Below, one piece after another: positions 8,139-16,736 of a DNA stretch of 43,190 nucleotides (within the stretch, counting starts at the first letter, position 1; every line of letters begins with the position of its first letter). The position numbers and the translations under genes were made by a program. The DNA is from Bacillota bacterium (GTDB lineage: Bacteria > Bacillota > Clostridia > Oscillospirales > Acutalibacteraceae). The notes beneath the pieces were generated by a model, which ran no database searches, was not told the DNA's origin, and saw only the letters and a list, made by a program, of their open reading frames with translations. The stretch covers positions 1 through 43,190 of the forward strand of contig JAEZWL010000208.1 in the NCBI GenBank assembly GCA_023420245.1, given 5' to 3'.

Positions 8139-8642
8139 ATGGAGAAAAGCGGCTTTTTCAACAGCACCGGCGGCGACCGGGTGTATGACGCGGCTGATTT
8201 TGCTTCCTATTTCGGGAAGCTGGTTTCAAACGGTATCTTTTATGCCGCCGCGACCAACCTGCAGGTGACGACGGGAAGCGGCATGTCGGTGAGTGTTCTT
8301 GCGGGTAGCGCCTGGATCAACGGTTATTCCTATGAGAACACCGATGCGCTGGAACTGGAGCTTGCAACGGCGGACGGCGTCAATCCCCGCATTGACCGCA
8401 TCGTTGTACGCTGGAGCGCGGTAAACCGGGAAATTCGTCTGGCGGCACTGACCGGAACAGCGGTTTCTTCCCCTATCCCTCCGTCGCTGACGAGAAGCGA
8501 CAATGTGTACGAATTGGTGCTTGCGGACATCACCGTACCGCAGGGTGCGGTTACCATCGCCGCGCCGAACATCACGGATACCCGGCTGAGCACCAGCCTG
8601 TGCGGAACGGTCAATTCGCTGATCACAGCGGTTTATGAGTAA
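8139..8642 (+). CDS. Phage baseplate/structural protein
   Basis: A 167-residue, beta-rich protein that starts immediately after the Gp37-like gene's stop. The opening MEKSGFFNSTGGDRVYDAAD and the motif GSAWINGYSYEN are typical of a small baseplate-associated protein family in Clostridia phages that precedes the host-attachment protein. The exact structural role is not known to me. Position between the tail hub and the fibronectin-III protein supports a baseplate role. Confidence 0.7.
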   Translation: MEKSGFFNSTGGDRVYDAADFASYFGKLVSNGIFYAAATNLQVTTGSGMSVSVLAGSAWINGYSYENTDALELELATADGVNPRIDRIVVRWSAVNREIRLAALTGTAVSSPIPPSLTRSDNVYELVLADITVPQGAVTIAAPNITDTRLSTSLCGTVNSLITAVYE

Positions 8643-8656
8643 GGGGGGATTTCTGA

Positions 8657-10360
8657 ATGGCGGATATTAGCGGCGTTACCCTAAACGCTGGGAGCGGACC
8701 TACTATAAAGTACACCATCACCTATACCAAAAGCCGCCCGAGCAATAGCCAAATGACCTATAACTTCACAATCGCGGCGGCACTCGGTTCTTCCGGCTCC
8801 TACATCCACAGCGGCTATGCGCTGCTCTGCACCGTGACGGTCAACGGCTCATCGGCGCAGGTGCGCATCAAGGCTGCCGACAACGACGATTGGGACGGAA
8901 CCGCACCCAGATATCGATACGTTTCAGTTACCTGCACCTCAACAGCAGGAAATGCCGAGCAGGGCGTCCGATTTCGGGTGGTTTCAGATGGGCGGCTGGC
9001 ATTAAGCTCCGGTGTTGTTGACAACTCCAGCTACACGGTGCTCTCTTCCGCGCTTCTGACGACCGCCTGCGGCGCACCCACCGCGTGCTCGCTCAGCTCT
9101 ACAGTCGGCGAAGGTAACGTCACCCTCTCGTGGAGCGGCGCGTCCAGCGGCACCAATAACAGCATCACATCCTATGAAATCCAGTACAGCGACTCCAGCA
9201 ACAACTCCACATGGGGAAGCTGGACGGCACTGACCACCGTTACAACCACAGCGGCCAGCGGCAGCGTTTCGGTTTCACCTCCCGCCACGCGCGGCTATTA
9301 CCGGCGCTTTCAGGTACGGACGCGGGGTTCCGCTGGAGCCAGCTATTATTCTGGCTGGAAGGTATCCACGAATTCCGTACGGAAGGATACCCCGCCCCAG
9401 CCTGCGACTAGCCTTTCCGCTTCGCCCACGGTCTACACTGCCGGACCCGTCACATTGACTTGGAGCGGCGCATCCGGCGGCACCAGTCCCATCAAGGGCT
9501 ACATGCTTGCCAGCCGAACTTCCACAGACGGCACGACTTGGACGGCATGGAATGTGCTCGAGACCTTTGACCTCTCGTCTGCCTCCGGCACCCGAACGGT
9601 TGCGGCTTCCAGCGTGCCCGGCACGTATACCAAATACGGACTGTGGACAATCGACACGCTGAATGTCTATTCCAATGAAGGTGTCAGCAACAGCATTCTG
9701 TGCGTTTCGGCCGCCAGCGCGACGCCCACGGTCACCGCGCCGAAGGATGGTGGTGCAACCTATAATCCGCATCCGCGCTTCCTGATTTCCACCGGAAATC
9801 AGCCGGATACACAGGTGTTGCAGGTGAAAATCGGCTCCGGCAGCTGGCAGGACAGCGTCAACAATCCAAGCCTATTCTCACACGGCGGAACCATCGAAAA
9901 GAACGTCAGTGTCATATTCCGTGCCGAGGAGCAGACAACCGGCACGAAAGCCACAACGGTGCGCTGCCTGAACGCAAGCTTTGCAGCCCCCAGCGCGGAG
10001 GTCAGCCGTTCCTTTACGGTGCTCGCGTCACCGTTCGGGACGGTCACGGCAGGCACAACAACGGTAAAAGCTTCTCATATCACGGCACTTCGAACTGCTG
10101 TAAATACAGTTAGAGGTTACTACGGGCTATCTGCAGTCAGCTGGGGCGAGGAAATCACGGCAGGCAAGACCTATGTGAAGAACTGGCCGCTTCATATTCT
10201 CGAAATCCGCGCCGCCATCGAGCCGGTCATTGAAGTGATCAACCTCTTTGACACGGGAACCGCCTTTGATGTGCCGGAGGTGGATTGGCTGCCCATCGGC
10301 ACCGGCCGCCCCAAAGCTGCGGTCATAAACCAGCTGCAGGAGCTGATTCTTTCCCTGTAG
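8657..10360 (+). CDS. Fibronectin-III-containing host attachment protein
   Basis: A 567-residue protein with Ser/Thr/Gly-rich beta domains. Residues 1-130 form an unassigned beta domain. Two fibronectin type III-like domains follow (about 140-240 and 245-350), each with the 'LSWSGASSGT / LTWSGASGGT ... SYEIQYS / GYMLASR' strand pattern. Residues about 355-455 form another beta domain. A distinct C-terminal domain (about 455-567) has VKASHITALRTAVNTVRGYYG and WPLHILEIRAAIEPVIEVIN. It lies between baseplate and lysis genes, so tail-tip carbohydrate binding or receptor recognition is likely. The receptor cannot be told from sequence. Confidence 0.78.
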   Translation: MADISGVTLNAGSGPTIKYTITYTKSRPSNSQMTYNFTIAAALGSSGSYIHSGYALLCTVTVNGSSAQVRIKAADNDDWDGTAPRYRYVSVTCTSTAGNAEQGVRFRVVSDGRLALSSGVVDNSSYTVLSSALLTTACGAPTACSLSSTVGEGNVTLSWSGASSGTNNSITSYEIQYSDSSNNSTWGSWTALTTVTTTAASGSVSVSPPATRGYYRRFQVRTRGSAGASYYSGWKVSTNSVRKDTPPQPATSLSASPTVYTAGPVTLTWSGASGGTSPIKGYMLASRTSTDGTTWTAWNVLETFDLSSASGTRTVAASSVPGTYTKYGLWTIDTLNVYSNEGVSNSILCVSAASATPTVTAPKDGGATYNPHPRFLISTGNQPDTQVLQVKIGSGSWQDSVNNPSLFSHGGTIEKNVSVIFRAEEQTTGTKATTVRCLNASFAAPSAEVSRSFTVLASPFGTVTAGTTTVKASHITALRTAVNTVRGYYGLSAVSWGEEITAGKTYVKNWPLHILEIRAAIEPVIEVINLFDTGTAFDVPEVDWLPIGTGRPKAAVINQLQELILSL

Positions 10361-10379
10361 CCGCATATATGGTTTTCAG

Positions 10380-10408
10380 CGTTCCCGCTATGGTGGGAGC
10401 GTTTTTTT
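10380..10408 (+). terminator. Intrinsic terminator after the tail genes
   Basis: CGTTCCCGC (10380-10388) pairs with GTGGGAGCG (10393-10401), using two G-U pairs, with loop TATG and then seven T. It separates the structural genes from the lysis genes. Confidence 0.8.
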
Positions 10409-10437
10409 ATACAGAAATATAGAACGGAGGTTTTGCA

Positions 10438-10851
10438 ATGAAAGAAGTTTGGACTTGGATTCAAATAGGGCTCGCGGCGGTGGGCGGCTTCCTCGGTTGG
10501 TTTGTTGGGGGCTTTGACGGTTTCCTTTACGCACTGCTCGTGTTTGTAGTGGCCGACTACATTACCGGGGTCATGTGTGCCATCGCGGACAAAAAGTTGT
10601 CCAGCGAGGTCGGCTTCAAGGGTATCTGCAAAAAGGTGCTGATTTTCGTCATGGTCGGCATCGGCCATATCATCGACATCTATCTCATCGGCAACGGCGA
10701 AGTGATACGAACGGCCGTGATCTTTTTCTACTGCTCCAACGAGGGTATATCAATGCTTGAAAACGCCGGGCATCTTGGTTTGCCAATTCCGCAGCAGCTC
10801 AAGGATATTCTGGAGCAGCTTCACGACCGCAGTGAAAAGGGGGACAAATAA
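10438..10851 (+). CDS. Phage holin (phi29/toxin-secretion holin family)
   Basis: A 137-residue membrane protein with hydrophobic helices at about residues 12-32 (AAVGGFLGWFVGGF), 34-55 (LYALLVFVVADYITGVMCAI) and 68-85, followed by a helix with the family pattern AVIFFYCSNEGISMLENAGHLG and a charged C-terminus. The 'DYITGVM' and 'NEGISMLEN' motifs mark the Firmicutes holin family also annotated as toxin secretion/phage lysis holin. It lets the amidase reach the wall. ACGGAGG precedes ATG 10438. The amidase gene starts at the next base after its stop. Confidence 0.92.
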   Translation: MKEVWTWIQIGLAAVGGFLGWFVGGFDGFLYALLVFVVADYITGVMCAIADKKLSSEVGFKGICKKVLIFVMVGIGHIIDIYLIGNGEVIRTAVIFFYCSNEGISMLENAGHLGLPIPQQLKDILEQLHDRSEKGDK

Positions 10852-11646
10852 ATGAATCTGCATAAACTTATTCTGACAAACAACGCCTGCTACAAGGCAG
10901 GCCGCACCATTACGCCGAAGGGCATCATGGTGCATTCCACCGGGGCAAATAATCCCAATCTCAAACGTTACGTCGGACCGGACGACGGACTGCTCGGTAA
11001 AAATCAGTACAACAACCACTGGAACCAGAACACGCCGGACGGACGGCAGGTCTGTGTCCACGGATTCATCGGAAAGCTGGCTGACGGCTCCATCGCAACG
11101 TTCCAGACCTTGCCGTGGGATATGCGTGGCTGGCACTGCGGAAGCGGTGCAAAAGGCTCCGGCAACGACACGCATATTTCCTTTGAAATCTGCGAGGACG
11201 GTCTGACGGATGCGGCGTATTTCAATGCCGTATACAAGGAAGCCGCTGAACTGTGCGCCTACCTTTGCATACAGTATGGACTGACCGAAAAGAACGTCAT
11301 CTGTCACTCCGAGGGCTACAAGCTGGGAATTGCTTCGAACCATGGCGATGTGATGCACTGGTTCCCGAGGTTTGGCAAGAGCATGGACACTTTCCGCGCC
11401 GAGGTTGGGACGCTGCTCGCGGCGTCTGCTCCCACACCCACTCCTGCTCCGTCCGGCTTTGCTGTTGGCGACCGGGTCGTGCTGAACGGCGCGGTATACG
11501 CCGACAGCTACGGCGGCGGGAAAGGACGATCATTCCAGAATAGAACCTGCACCGTCACCCGCATTGTCGATCTCAAACGCAAGTGCCCGTACCTGCTGGA
11601 CAACGGCTTGGGCTGGGTGCCGAAGGACAGCATCCGAAAAGTATAA
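10852..11646 (+). CDS. N-acetylmuramoyl-L-alanine amidase endolysin
   Basis: A 264-residue lysin. The N-terminal amidase_2/PGRP domain (about 1-175) has the zinc-site pattern with His28 in GIMVHSTGAN, a second His in the VICHSEG region and NHGDVMHWF. It cleaves the bond between MurNAc and L-Ala in peptidoglycan. A short Pro/Thr linker (APTPTPAPS, about 195-203) leads to a C-terminal SH3-like wall-binding domain ending in GLGWVPKDSIRKV. There is no signal peptide, fitting release by the holin just upstream. Confidence 0.93.
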   Translation: MNLHKLILTNNACYKAGRTITPKGIMVHSTGANNPNLKRYVGPDDGLLGKNQYNNHWNQNTPDGRQVCVHGFIGKLADGSIATFQTLPWDMRGWHCGSGAKGSGNDTHISFEICEDGLTDAAYFNAVYKEAAELCAYLCIQYGLTEKNVICHSEGYKLGIASNHGDVMHWFPRFGKSMDTFRAEVGTLLAASAPTPTPAPSGFAVGDRVVLNGAVYADSYGGGKGRSFQNRTCTVTRIVDLKRKCPYLLDNGLGWVPKDSIRKV

Positions 11647-11665
11647 CAGAATATTTCAATGTGTT

Positions 11666-11703
11666 GCCGCCTGTTGGGTTTTTGCCCTGCGGGCGGCTTT
11701 TTT
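11666..11703 (+). terminator. Intrinsic terminator after the endolysin
   Basis: GCCGCC (11666-11671) pairs with GGCGGC (11692-11697), followed by six T. An inner GCCC/GGGC pairing is also possible. It marks the end of the late operon. Confidence 0.7.
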
Positions 11704-11821
11704 GCTTTCACCCGTTAACTTCCCGCTCTTTCACGGCTATACGACGGAGGGCGTTTTTTATGTTTTCGGTACTCAAACCACCCTCTTCTGTCCTGTAGTT
11801 GGTAAAGGGAGGAACAAAACC

Positions 11822-12061
11822 ATGTTAGACGATAAGAACGAAACCGACTGTGCGGAAATCCCCGTTCCGCAGGAGCAGTTGCGGCGGGAAGTGGATTATG
11901 TAAGAGCACAGCGGATACTCGAAGCGATGTTGGATAAGGGACTGATTTCTTTGTCGGAATTCAACAAGATAACCGCGCTGAACCGCGAATCTTTCTCTCC
12001 CATGCTGGCCGGAATTATGTCCTCAAACCGTTGCTATAACTCGCATTCAGAGTTAATATGA
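11822..12061 (+). CDS. Small SHOCT-like protein preceding the recombinases
   Basis: A 79-residue acidic protein starting MLDDKNETDCAEIPVPQEQL. Its C-terminal half, RILEAMLDKGLISLSEFNKIT, is a short helical hairpin like SHOCT domains and like small ORFs that often sit directly before tandem serine recombinases in Clostridia prophages. AGGGAGG at 11807-11813 sets ATG 11822; the longer open frame upstream has no ribosome binding site and covers the terminator. The next gene begins 23 bases downstream. A role in recombinase control is possible but only inferred from the neighbourhood. Confidence 0.65.
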   Translation: MLDDKNETDCAEIPVPQEQLRREVDYVRAQRILEAMLDKGLISLSEFNKITALNRESFSPMLAGIMSSNRCYNSHSELI

Positions 12062-12084
12062 CATGCTGACGAGGAGGTGAAAAA

Positions 12085-13625
12085 ATGAAAAAGGTTACGA
12101 AAATCGAACAGAATACAGTAAACCTATCAGAAAGACCCAAGCGGCGTGTCGCGGCTTATTGCCGTGTCTCCACCGACACCGATGAACAGCTGGAAAGCTT
12201 GGAGACACAGATTAAGCATTATGAATCCTACATCCGGGCTAATCCAGAATGGGAATACGCAGGCATTTATTATGACGAGGGTATTTCTGGCACGAAAAAG
12301 GAAAAGCGCCCCGAACTCCTTCGGATGATTGCCGACTGCGAAAACGGGAGCATCGACTTTATTGTCACGAAGTCCATCAGCCGCTTTGCCCGAAACACGA
12401 CCGACTGCCTGGAGCTGGTGCGAAAACTGCAAAACCTCGGGATTTTCATTTTCTTTGAAAAAGAAAACATCAACACCGGGAAAATGGAAAACGAACTCAT
12501 GCTCTCAATCCTAAGTGGACTGGCCGAAAACGAGTCAGTGTCTATTGCCGAAAACAACAAATGGTCGGTCAGACGCCGCTTCCAAAACGGCACCTACAAA
12601 ATATCCAGCCCACCCTACGGTTACGATTCTGTTGACGGGAAGCTGATGTGGTTCGCTTTATCTTTTCCGAAATACTGTCCGGCAAAGGGTGTGGCAAAGT
12701 CGCAAAGGAGCTTAACCTTCGCGACCTAAAGGGCAAGAAGGGCGGTCGGTGGAAGTCGTCAACTATTCGAGGGATGGCTTATAACGAGAAATACATCGGC
12801 AATGCACTGTTTCAGAAGACCTATACCGACGAGCACTTCAACCACCGCCGCAATAACGGTGAAAAGGAACAGTACCTCATCCAGAACCACCACGAGCCGA
12901 TTATCAGCCGCGAGGATTTTGAAGCCGCGCAGGCAGTCATTGCCCAGCGAGCCAGAGAAAAGGGCGTTGAAAAACGTGAGGGCAAGAGCCAGAACCGCTA
13001 CCCGTTTTCGGGAAAAATCATCTGCGGCAACTGCGGTGGCACCTTTAAACGCCGTATCCATGCAAGCGGGAAACACAGAATCGCGTGGTGTTGTACCACG
13101 CATCTTGCGGATATTGCCGAGTGCCCGGTGAAATACATCCCGGACTCCGCTCTTGAGGTCGCGTTCGTCACGATGATGAATAAGCTCATTTTTGGGCATC
13201 AGACCGTACTTCGCCCCCTGCTCGTCAGCCTGCGTGGGATAACCTCCGACTCCAGCCTGAAAAGCATTGGGGAGCTTGATAAAAAACTTGAGGATAACAC
13301 GGAACAGCGAAAGGTGCTGGTGGGGCTTCTCACTAAAGGTTATCTAGAGCCGGCCGTTTACAATAAGGGGAACAACGAGCTTTTGCAGGAAGCCGAGCGG
13401 ATACAGCGGCAGAAGGAATCACTTCTCCGATTTATGAACAGCGACAGCCGAAGCCTGAGCGAGGCCAGTGCAATTTTGCAGTACGCTACCAAGGCCGCAA
13501 TGCTGAAGGGCTTTGACGGAGATCTGTTCACCCGCTTCGTAGAGCGGATTCATGTGTATTCCCGAACGGAAATCGGATTCGAGCTTAAATGCGGCATTAC
13601 ATTAAAAGAAAGGCTGGTGATTTGA
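12085..13625 (+). pseudogene. Large serine recombinase 1, broken by a small frame-changing deletion
   Basis: Two overlapping frames together make one large serine recombinase. The first (12085-12729) carries the catalytic domain: YCRVST with Ser29, and ISRFARN. It goes out of frame after SVDGKL near 12645. The second frame (from about 12648) resumes at VVRFIFSEILSGKG, the recombinase domain, then a zinc ribbon (CGNCGGTF ... CPVKY) and a coiled coil. Compared with the intact third recombinase, about 7-8 codons of the linker (the usual 'NPEEAE' part) are missing, with a frame change. The catalytic part alone would have an aberrant tail. AGGAGG precedes the ATG. A sequencing error is less likely because residues are also missing. 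Confidence 0.85.
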
Positions 13626-14054
13626 ATGGATCACATACCCTACGGTTACCGTATTGAAAACGGGCAGGCCGTACTGGATGAAAAAGCCGCCGAGCAGGTA
13701 AGGACGCTCTTCCGCTCCTATCTTGCCGGTGATGCTTTGGCAACCGCTGCTCATAAAGCCGGCATCGAAGCCTTTCATTCCGGAATTACAAGAATACTTC
13801 AGAATGCTCGTTACCTCGGCAATGCGTATTATCCGGCACTTATCGACCCAGACACCTTTGCTGCCGCTGAAGCCGAACGTGTCCGGCGGGCCGAGAAGCT
13901 CGGTCGTATCTGGGAGCCAAAAGAAGAAAAAGAGGTCGTCTTTCCCACCGCCTTTCGCCTGTGCGAAGGGACGGAGCAGTTCGACGACCCGTTTATGCAG
14001 GCGGAATACGCCTACAGTTTAATTGAAACGGAGGTGCTTGCGAATGGAAGCTAA
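13626..14054 (+). CDS. Recombinase-domain protein without a catalytic domain
   Basis: A 142-residue protein starting MDHIPYGYRIENGQAVLDEK. This is the start of the 'recombinase' DNA-binding domain of large serine recombinases (PYGYR...G...D...A..VR..F..YL.G), continuing with GITRILQNARYLGNAYYP and DPDTFAAAEAER. The resolvase catalytic domain, zinc ribbon and coiled coil are absent. It lies between two recombinase genes, one base after the first stop and overlapping the next start, an arrangement I know from other Clostridia prophages. It may be an accessory DNA-binding subunit or directionality factor; this is inference. Confidence 0.75.
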   Translation: MDHIPYGYRIENGQAVLDEKAAEQVRTLFRSYLAGDALATAAHKAGIEAFHSGITRILQNARYLGNAYYPALIDPDTFAAAEAERVRRAEKLGRIWEPKEEKEVVFPTAFRLCEGTEQFDDPFMQAEYAYSLIETEVLANGS

Positions 14055-15615
14055 GATGAGTATTACCGTGCTCCCAGCGAGAAAAAATGCCGGTTCCGCA
14101 AACAAAGATGAAGAGAACCCAAAGCTGCGGGTTGCAGCCTACTGCCGTGTGTCTACAGACAGCGACGAACAGGCCACCAGCTACGACGCTCAGATTGAGC
14201 ATTACACCAATTATATCAACGGTCATCCGGACTGGAAACTGGCGGGGATTTTCGCAGACGACGGTATTTCCGGCACCAATACCAAAAAGCGCGATGAATT
14301 CAACCGCATGATTGACGAGTGCATGGCGGGCGGCATCGACATGATTATTACAAAGTCCATCAGCCGATTTGCCCGTAACACACTGGACTGCCTGAAATAC
14401 ATCCGCCAGCTGAAGGAAAAGAGCATTCCCGTTTATTTTGAAAAGGAAAACATCAACACCATGGATTCCAAGGGCGAGGTTATGCTGACAATTATGGCGT
14501 CCCTTGCCCAGCAGGAAAGCCAATCCTTGAGCCAGAACGTGAAGCTGGGTTTGCAGTACCGCTACCAGCAGGGTGAAATCCAAGTCAACTGCAATTGGTT
14601 CCTCGGCTATGCCAAGGACGAAAATAAGCACTTGGTGGTTGTGCCGGAGGAAGCCGAAATCGTCAAGCGCATATACCGCGAATACCTTGAAGGTGCCAGT
14701 ATGCTGAAAATTGCCCGCGGACTGGAAGCAGACGGTATTCTGAACGGCGCGGGTCGGGAAAAGTGGCATACCAGCAACATCAGCACGATCCTGCGGAATG
14801 AAAAATACATTGGCGACGCCCTTTTGCAGAAAACCTACACTGTAGACTTCCTCACCAAACAGCGGATCAAAAACAACGGTATTGTGCCGCAGTATTACGT
14901 GGAAAACAGCCACGAAGCCATTATCCCGCGTGAAATTTTTATGCAGGTGCAGGAAGAATTGGTGAGGCGACGTTTGGTGCATCAAAGCCCGAATGGGAAG
15001 AACCGAGTCTTCAGTAGCAGCCACTGCCTGTCGAATATCGTTTTCTGCGGCTGCTGCGGAGAGTTTTACCGCAGAATTCACTGGTACAACCGTGGCAAGA
15101 AGTCCATCGTCTGGCGGTGTATCAGCCGACTTGAAAACACCGGCCTGTTCTGCGATGCCCGCACCGTGCCGGAAAGCCAGATTGAGCAAGTGCTGGTCGC
15201 CGCCATCAATCAGGCATGGTGTGACAAGGACACCTTCCTCGCCACCCTGCAAAGAAACATCGATGCTGTTCTGGAATCAGAAAAAGGCCAGCCACTTACC
15301 GATGTCGACAAGCGGCTGGCAGAACTGCAAGAGGAGCTTTTAAAGCGAACCAGCGCCCGAGCCGACTATGAGGATGTCGCCGAGGAGATTTACCGCCTGC
15401 GCGAAGATAAGCAGAAGCTTCAGCTGGAAAGTGCCGGGCGGGACGAGCAGAAAAAACGCATCACTGACATGGGCAGCTTCCTTCGGGAACAACCCACCGC
15501 CCTAACCGAATACAACGAGCCGCTTGTCCGGCGGCTGATTGAAAAAGTCACTGTCTACGAGGACAAATTCATCGTGGAGTTTAAATCCGGCGTGACGGTG
15601 GATGTGGATGAATAA
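14044..15615 (+). CDS. Large serine recombinase 3 (likely prophage integrase)
   Basis: A 523-residue recombinase. The catalytic domain (about 28-175) has YCRVST with the nucleophile Ser37 and SISRFARNTLDC. The recombinase domain (about 185-300) has NISTILRNEKYIGDALLQKTY. The zinc ribbon has FCGCCGEFYRR and a later CDA cysteine. The coiled coil is at about 410-480, and the C-terminus ends FKSGVTVDVDE. It should catalyse integration or excision. ATG 14044 has CGGAGG at 14028-14033 and overlaps the previous gene by 11 bases; ATG 14056 is an alternative. It is the only intact catalytic recombinase in this trio. Confidence 0.92.
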   Translation: MEAKMSITVLPARKNAGSANKDEENPKLRVAAYCRVSTDSDEQATSYDAQIEHYTNYINGHPDWKLAGIFADDGISGTNTKKRDEFNRMIDECMAGGIDMIITKSISRFARNTLDCLKYIRQLKEKSIPVYFEKENINTMDSKGEVMLTIMASLAQQESQSLSQNVKLGLQYRYQQGEIQVNCNWFLGYAKDENKHLVVVPEEAEIVKRIYREYLEGASMLKIARGLEADGILNGAGREKWHTSNISTILRNEKYIGDALLQKTYTVDFLTKQRIKNNGIVPQYYVENSHEAIIPREIFMQVQEELVRRRLVHQSPNGKNRVFSSSHCLSNIVFCGCCGEFYRRIHWYNRGKKSIVWRCISRLENTGLFCDARTVPESQIEQVLVAAINQAWCDKDTFLATLQRNIDAVLESEKGQPLTDVDKRLAELQEELLKRTSARADYEDVAEEIYRLREDKQKLQLESAGRDEQKKRITDMGSFLREQPTALTEYNEPLVRRLIEKVTVYEDKFIVEFKSGVTVDVDE

Positions 15616-15731
15616 CATAACATCCGGTGGTTGTAAGAGAGACTCCTCAATGATGCATAATAAATGGACATTACTAAAGTTAAAATAGTAATAGATGCGT
15701 TGTTCATTGCTTTGACTGTACTTTTTGGTAG

Positions 15732-15760
15732 TTGACAATTGAAAATGAGTATGTTACTAT
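15732..15760 (+). promoter_or_regulatory. Sigma-A promoter of the PadR operon
   Basis: TTGACA (15732-15737), a 17-base spacer, and TACTAT (15755-15760). It lies 33 bases before the padR start codon. Confidence 0.85.
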
Positions 15761-15766
15761 TAACAT
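15751..15766 (+). promoter_or_regulatory. PadR operator candidate
   Basis: ATGTTA-CTAT-TAACAT is a perfect palindrome that matches the PadR-family pattern ATGT-N8-ACAT exactly. It covers the -10 box, so a bound repressor would block the polymerase. Autoregulation by the gene just downstream is the natural reading. Confidence 0.75.
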
Positions 15767-15792
15767 AGGTTATAAATAACAGAGGTGATACC

Positions 15793-16353
15793 ATGTCAAT
15801 TAAATATGCCATTTTGGGGCTTTTGAGTTGGAAGTCCCTGACCGGATATGATATAAAAAAATTAATGGAAGATTCCGCCCTCCTATACTGGTCAGGGAAT
15901 AATAACCAGATATATAAATCGCTCGTTCAATTGCACGAGGAAGGTCTGGTTACCACCGAAGTACAGCATCAACAAAGTGCCCCTTCAAGAAAAGTATATA
16001 CAATTACTGATGCGGGTCTGTCTTCGTTAAAAGAATGGGCACTATCAGAACCGGAAGCCCCGGATTTCAAAAAGACGTTTTTTGTCCAACTGTCTTGGTC
16101 GCATGTACTGAGTGACGAAGAGACCGACCGGCTGCTTTCTGAATACGAGAAAGAGCTTCAACTGCAACTCGCATACCAGCGAGAAAAACATACCCGTCGA
16201 AAGAGCTATCCTGACCGTGATAAGAGGGAAAAGCTTCTTTGGAACAGCATGGCGCAGAATGCGATCTCTTCTTGTGAAAACGAACTTTGCTGGGTTGCGT
16301 CGGTACGCCGAGCATTAGCCGACTTAAATGAAAAAGGAAATGTAGAATTATGA
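15793..16353 (+). CDS. PadR family transcriptional regulator
   Basis: A 186-residue regulator. The N-terminal winged helix (about 1-90) starts MSIKYAILGLLSWKSLTGYDIKKLME and has NNQIYKSLVQLHEEGLV and RKVYTITDAGLSSLKEW, the classical PadR pattern. The C-terminal part (about 95-186) is a helical dimerisation domain of the Vir/PF10400 type. It probably represses its own operon through the ATGT-N8-ACAT site upstream. AGAGGTGAT precedes the ATG. The stop overlaps the next start (ATGA), linking it to the DUF4180 and hydrolase genes. Confidence 0.93.
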   Translation: MSIKYAILGLLSWKSLTGYDIKKLMEDSALLYWSGNNNQIYKSLVQLHEEGLVTTEVQHQQSAPSRKVYTITDAGLSSLKEWALSEPEAPDFKKTFFVQLSWSHVLSDEETDRLLSEYEKELQLQLAYQREKHTRRKSYPDRDKREKLLWNSMAQNAISSCENELCWVASVRRALADLNEKGNVEL

Positions 16354-16736
16354 ATATTACCTATACGGTTAATTTGCGGGATAAAGGAAGGTATCTTAAA
16401 ATTACTGCTGCTGAACCCCCGATTCAAACGGAGCAGCAGGCACTTGACATTATGAGCCTGTGCGTGGAAAATGGAACAAATCTTCTCATGATTCACGCGC
16501 CGGCGATATCCGAAAGTTTTTTCAGACTTTCTACTGGTGTGGCAGGCGGAATTCTTCAAAAAATGATCAACTATCATATCACAACGGTGTTTGTTCTTAC
16601 CGAAAGCATCGTGCTCCCCAAACGCTTTCTGGAGATGATGCTCGAAGCAAACAAAGGTGAGCAATACCGATTTTACTATGCAACGCACGAAGCAGAGCAA
16701 TGGCTGCTGTCTAGTCAGGAGGAATCAAGAATATGA
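16350..16736 (+). CDS. DUF4180 domain protein
   Basis: A 128-residue protein spanning one DUF4180 domain: LMIHAPAISESFFRLSTGVA, GGILQKMINYHITTVFVLTE and FLEMMLEANKGEQYRFY are its recognisable parts, followed by EAEQWLL. The family's biochemical function is unknown. It is frequently encoded beside PadR or similar regulators in Firmicutes. The genes on both sides overlap it by four bases, so the three are cotranscribed and translationally coupled. Confidence 0.85.
   Translation: MNITYTVNLRDKGRYLKITAAEPPIQTEQQALDIMSLCVENGTNLLMIHAPAISESFFRLSTGVAGGILQKMINYHITTVFVLTESIVLPKRFLEMMLEANKGEQYRFYYATHEAEQWLLSSQEESRI

Noticed and set aside
11564..11821. Upstream extension of the small SHOCT-like ORF
   Set aside because: It overlaps the endolysin gene and a terminator; the real start at 11822 has an AGGGAGG site.
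12085..13625. Programmed frameshift joining the two halves of recombinase 1
   Set aside because: No slippery heptamer at the junction, and several conserved residues are missing, which fits a deletion better.
13993..15252. 419-codon open frame on the - strand opposite recombinase 3
   Set aside because: It is a shadow of the GC-rich recombinase gene; it has no ribosome binding site and its composition follows the complementary strand's codons.
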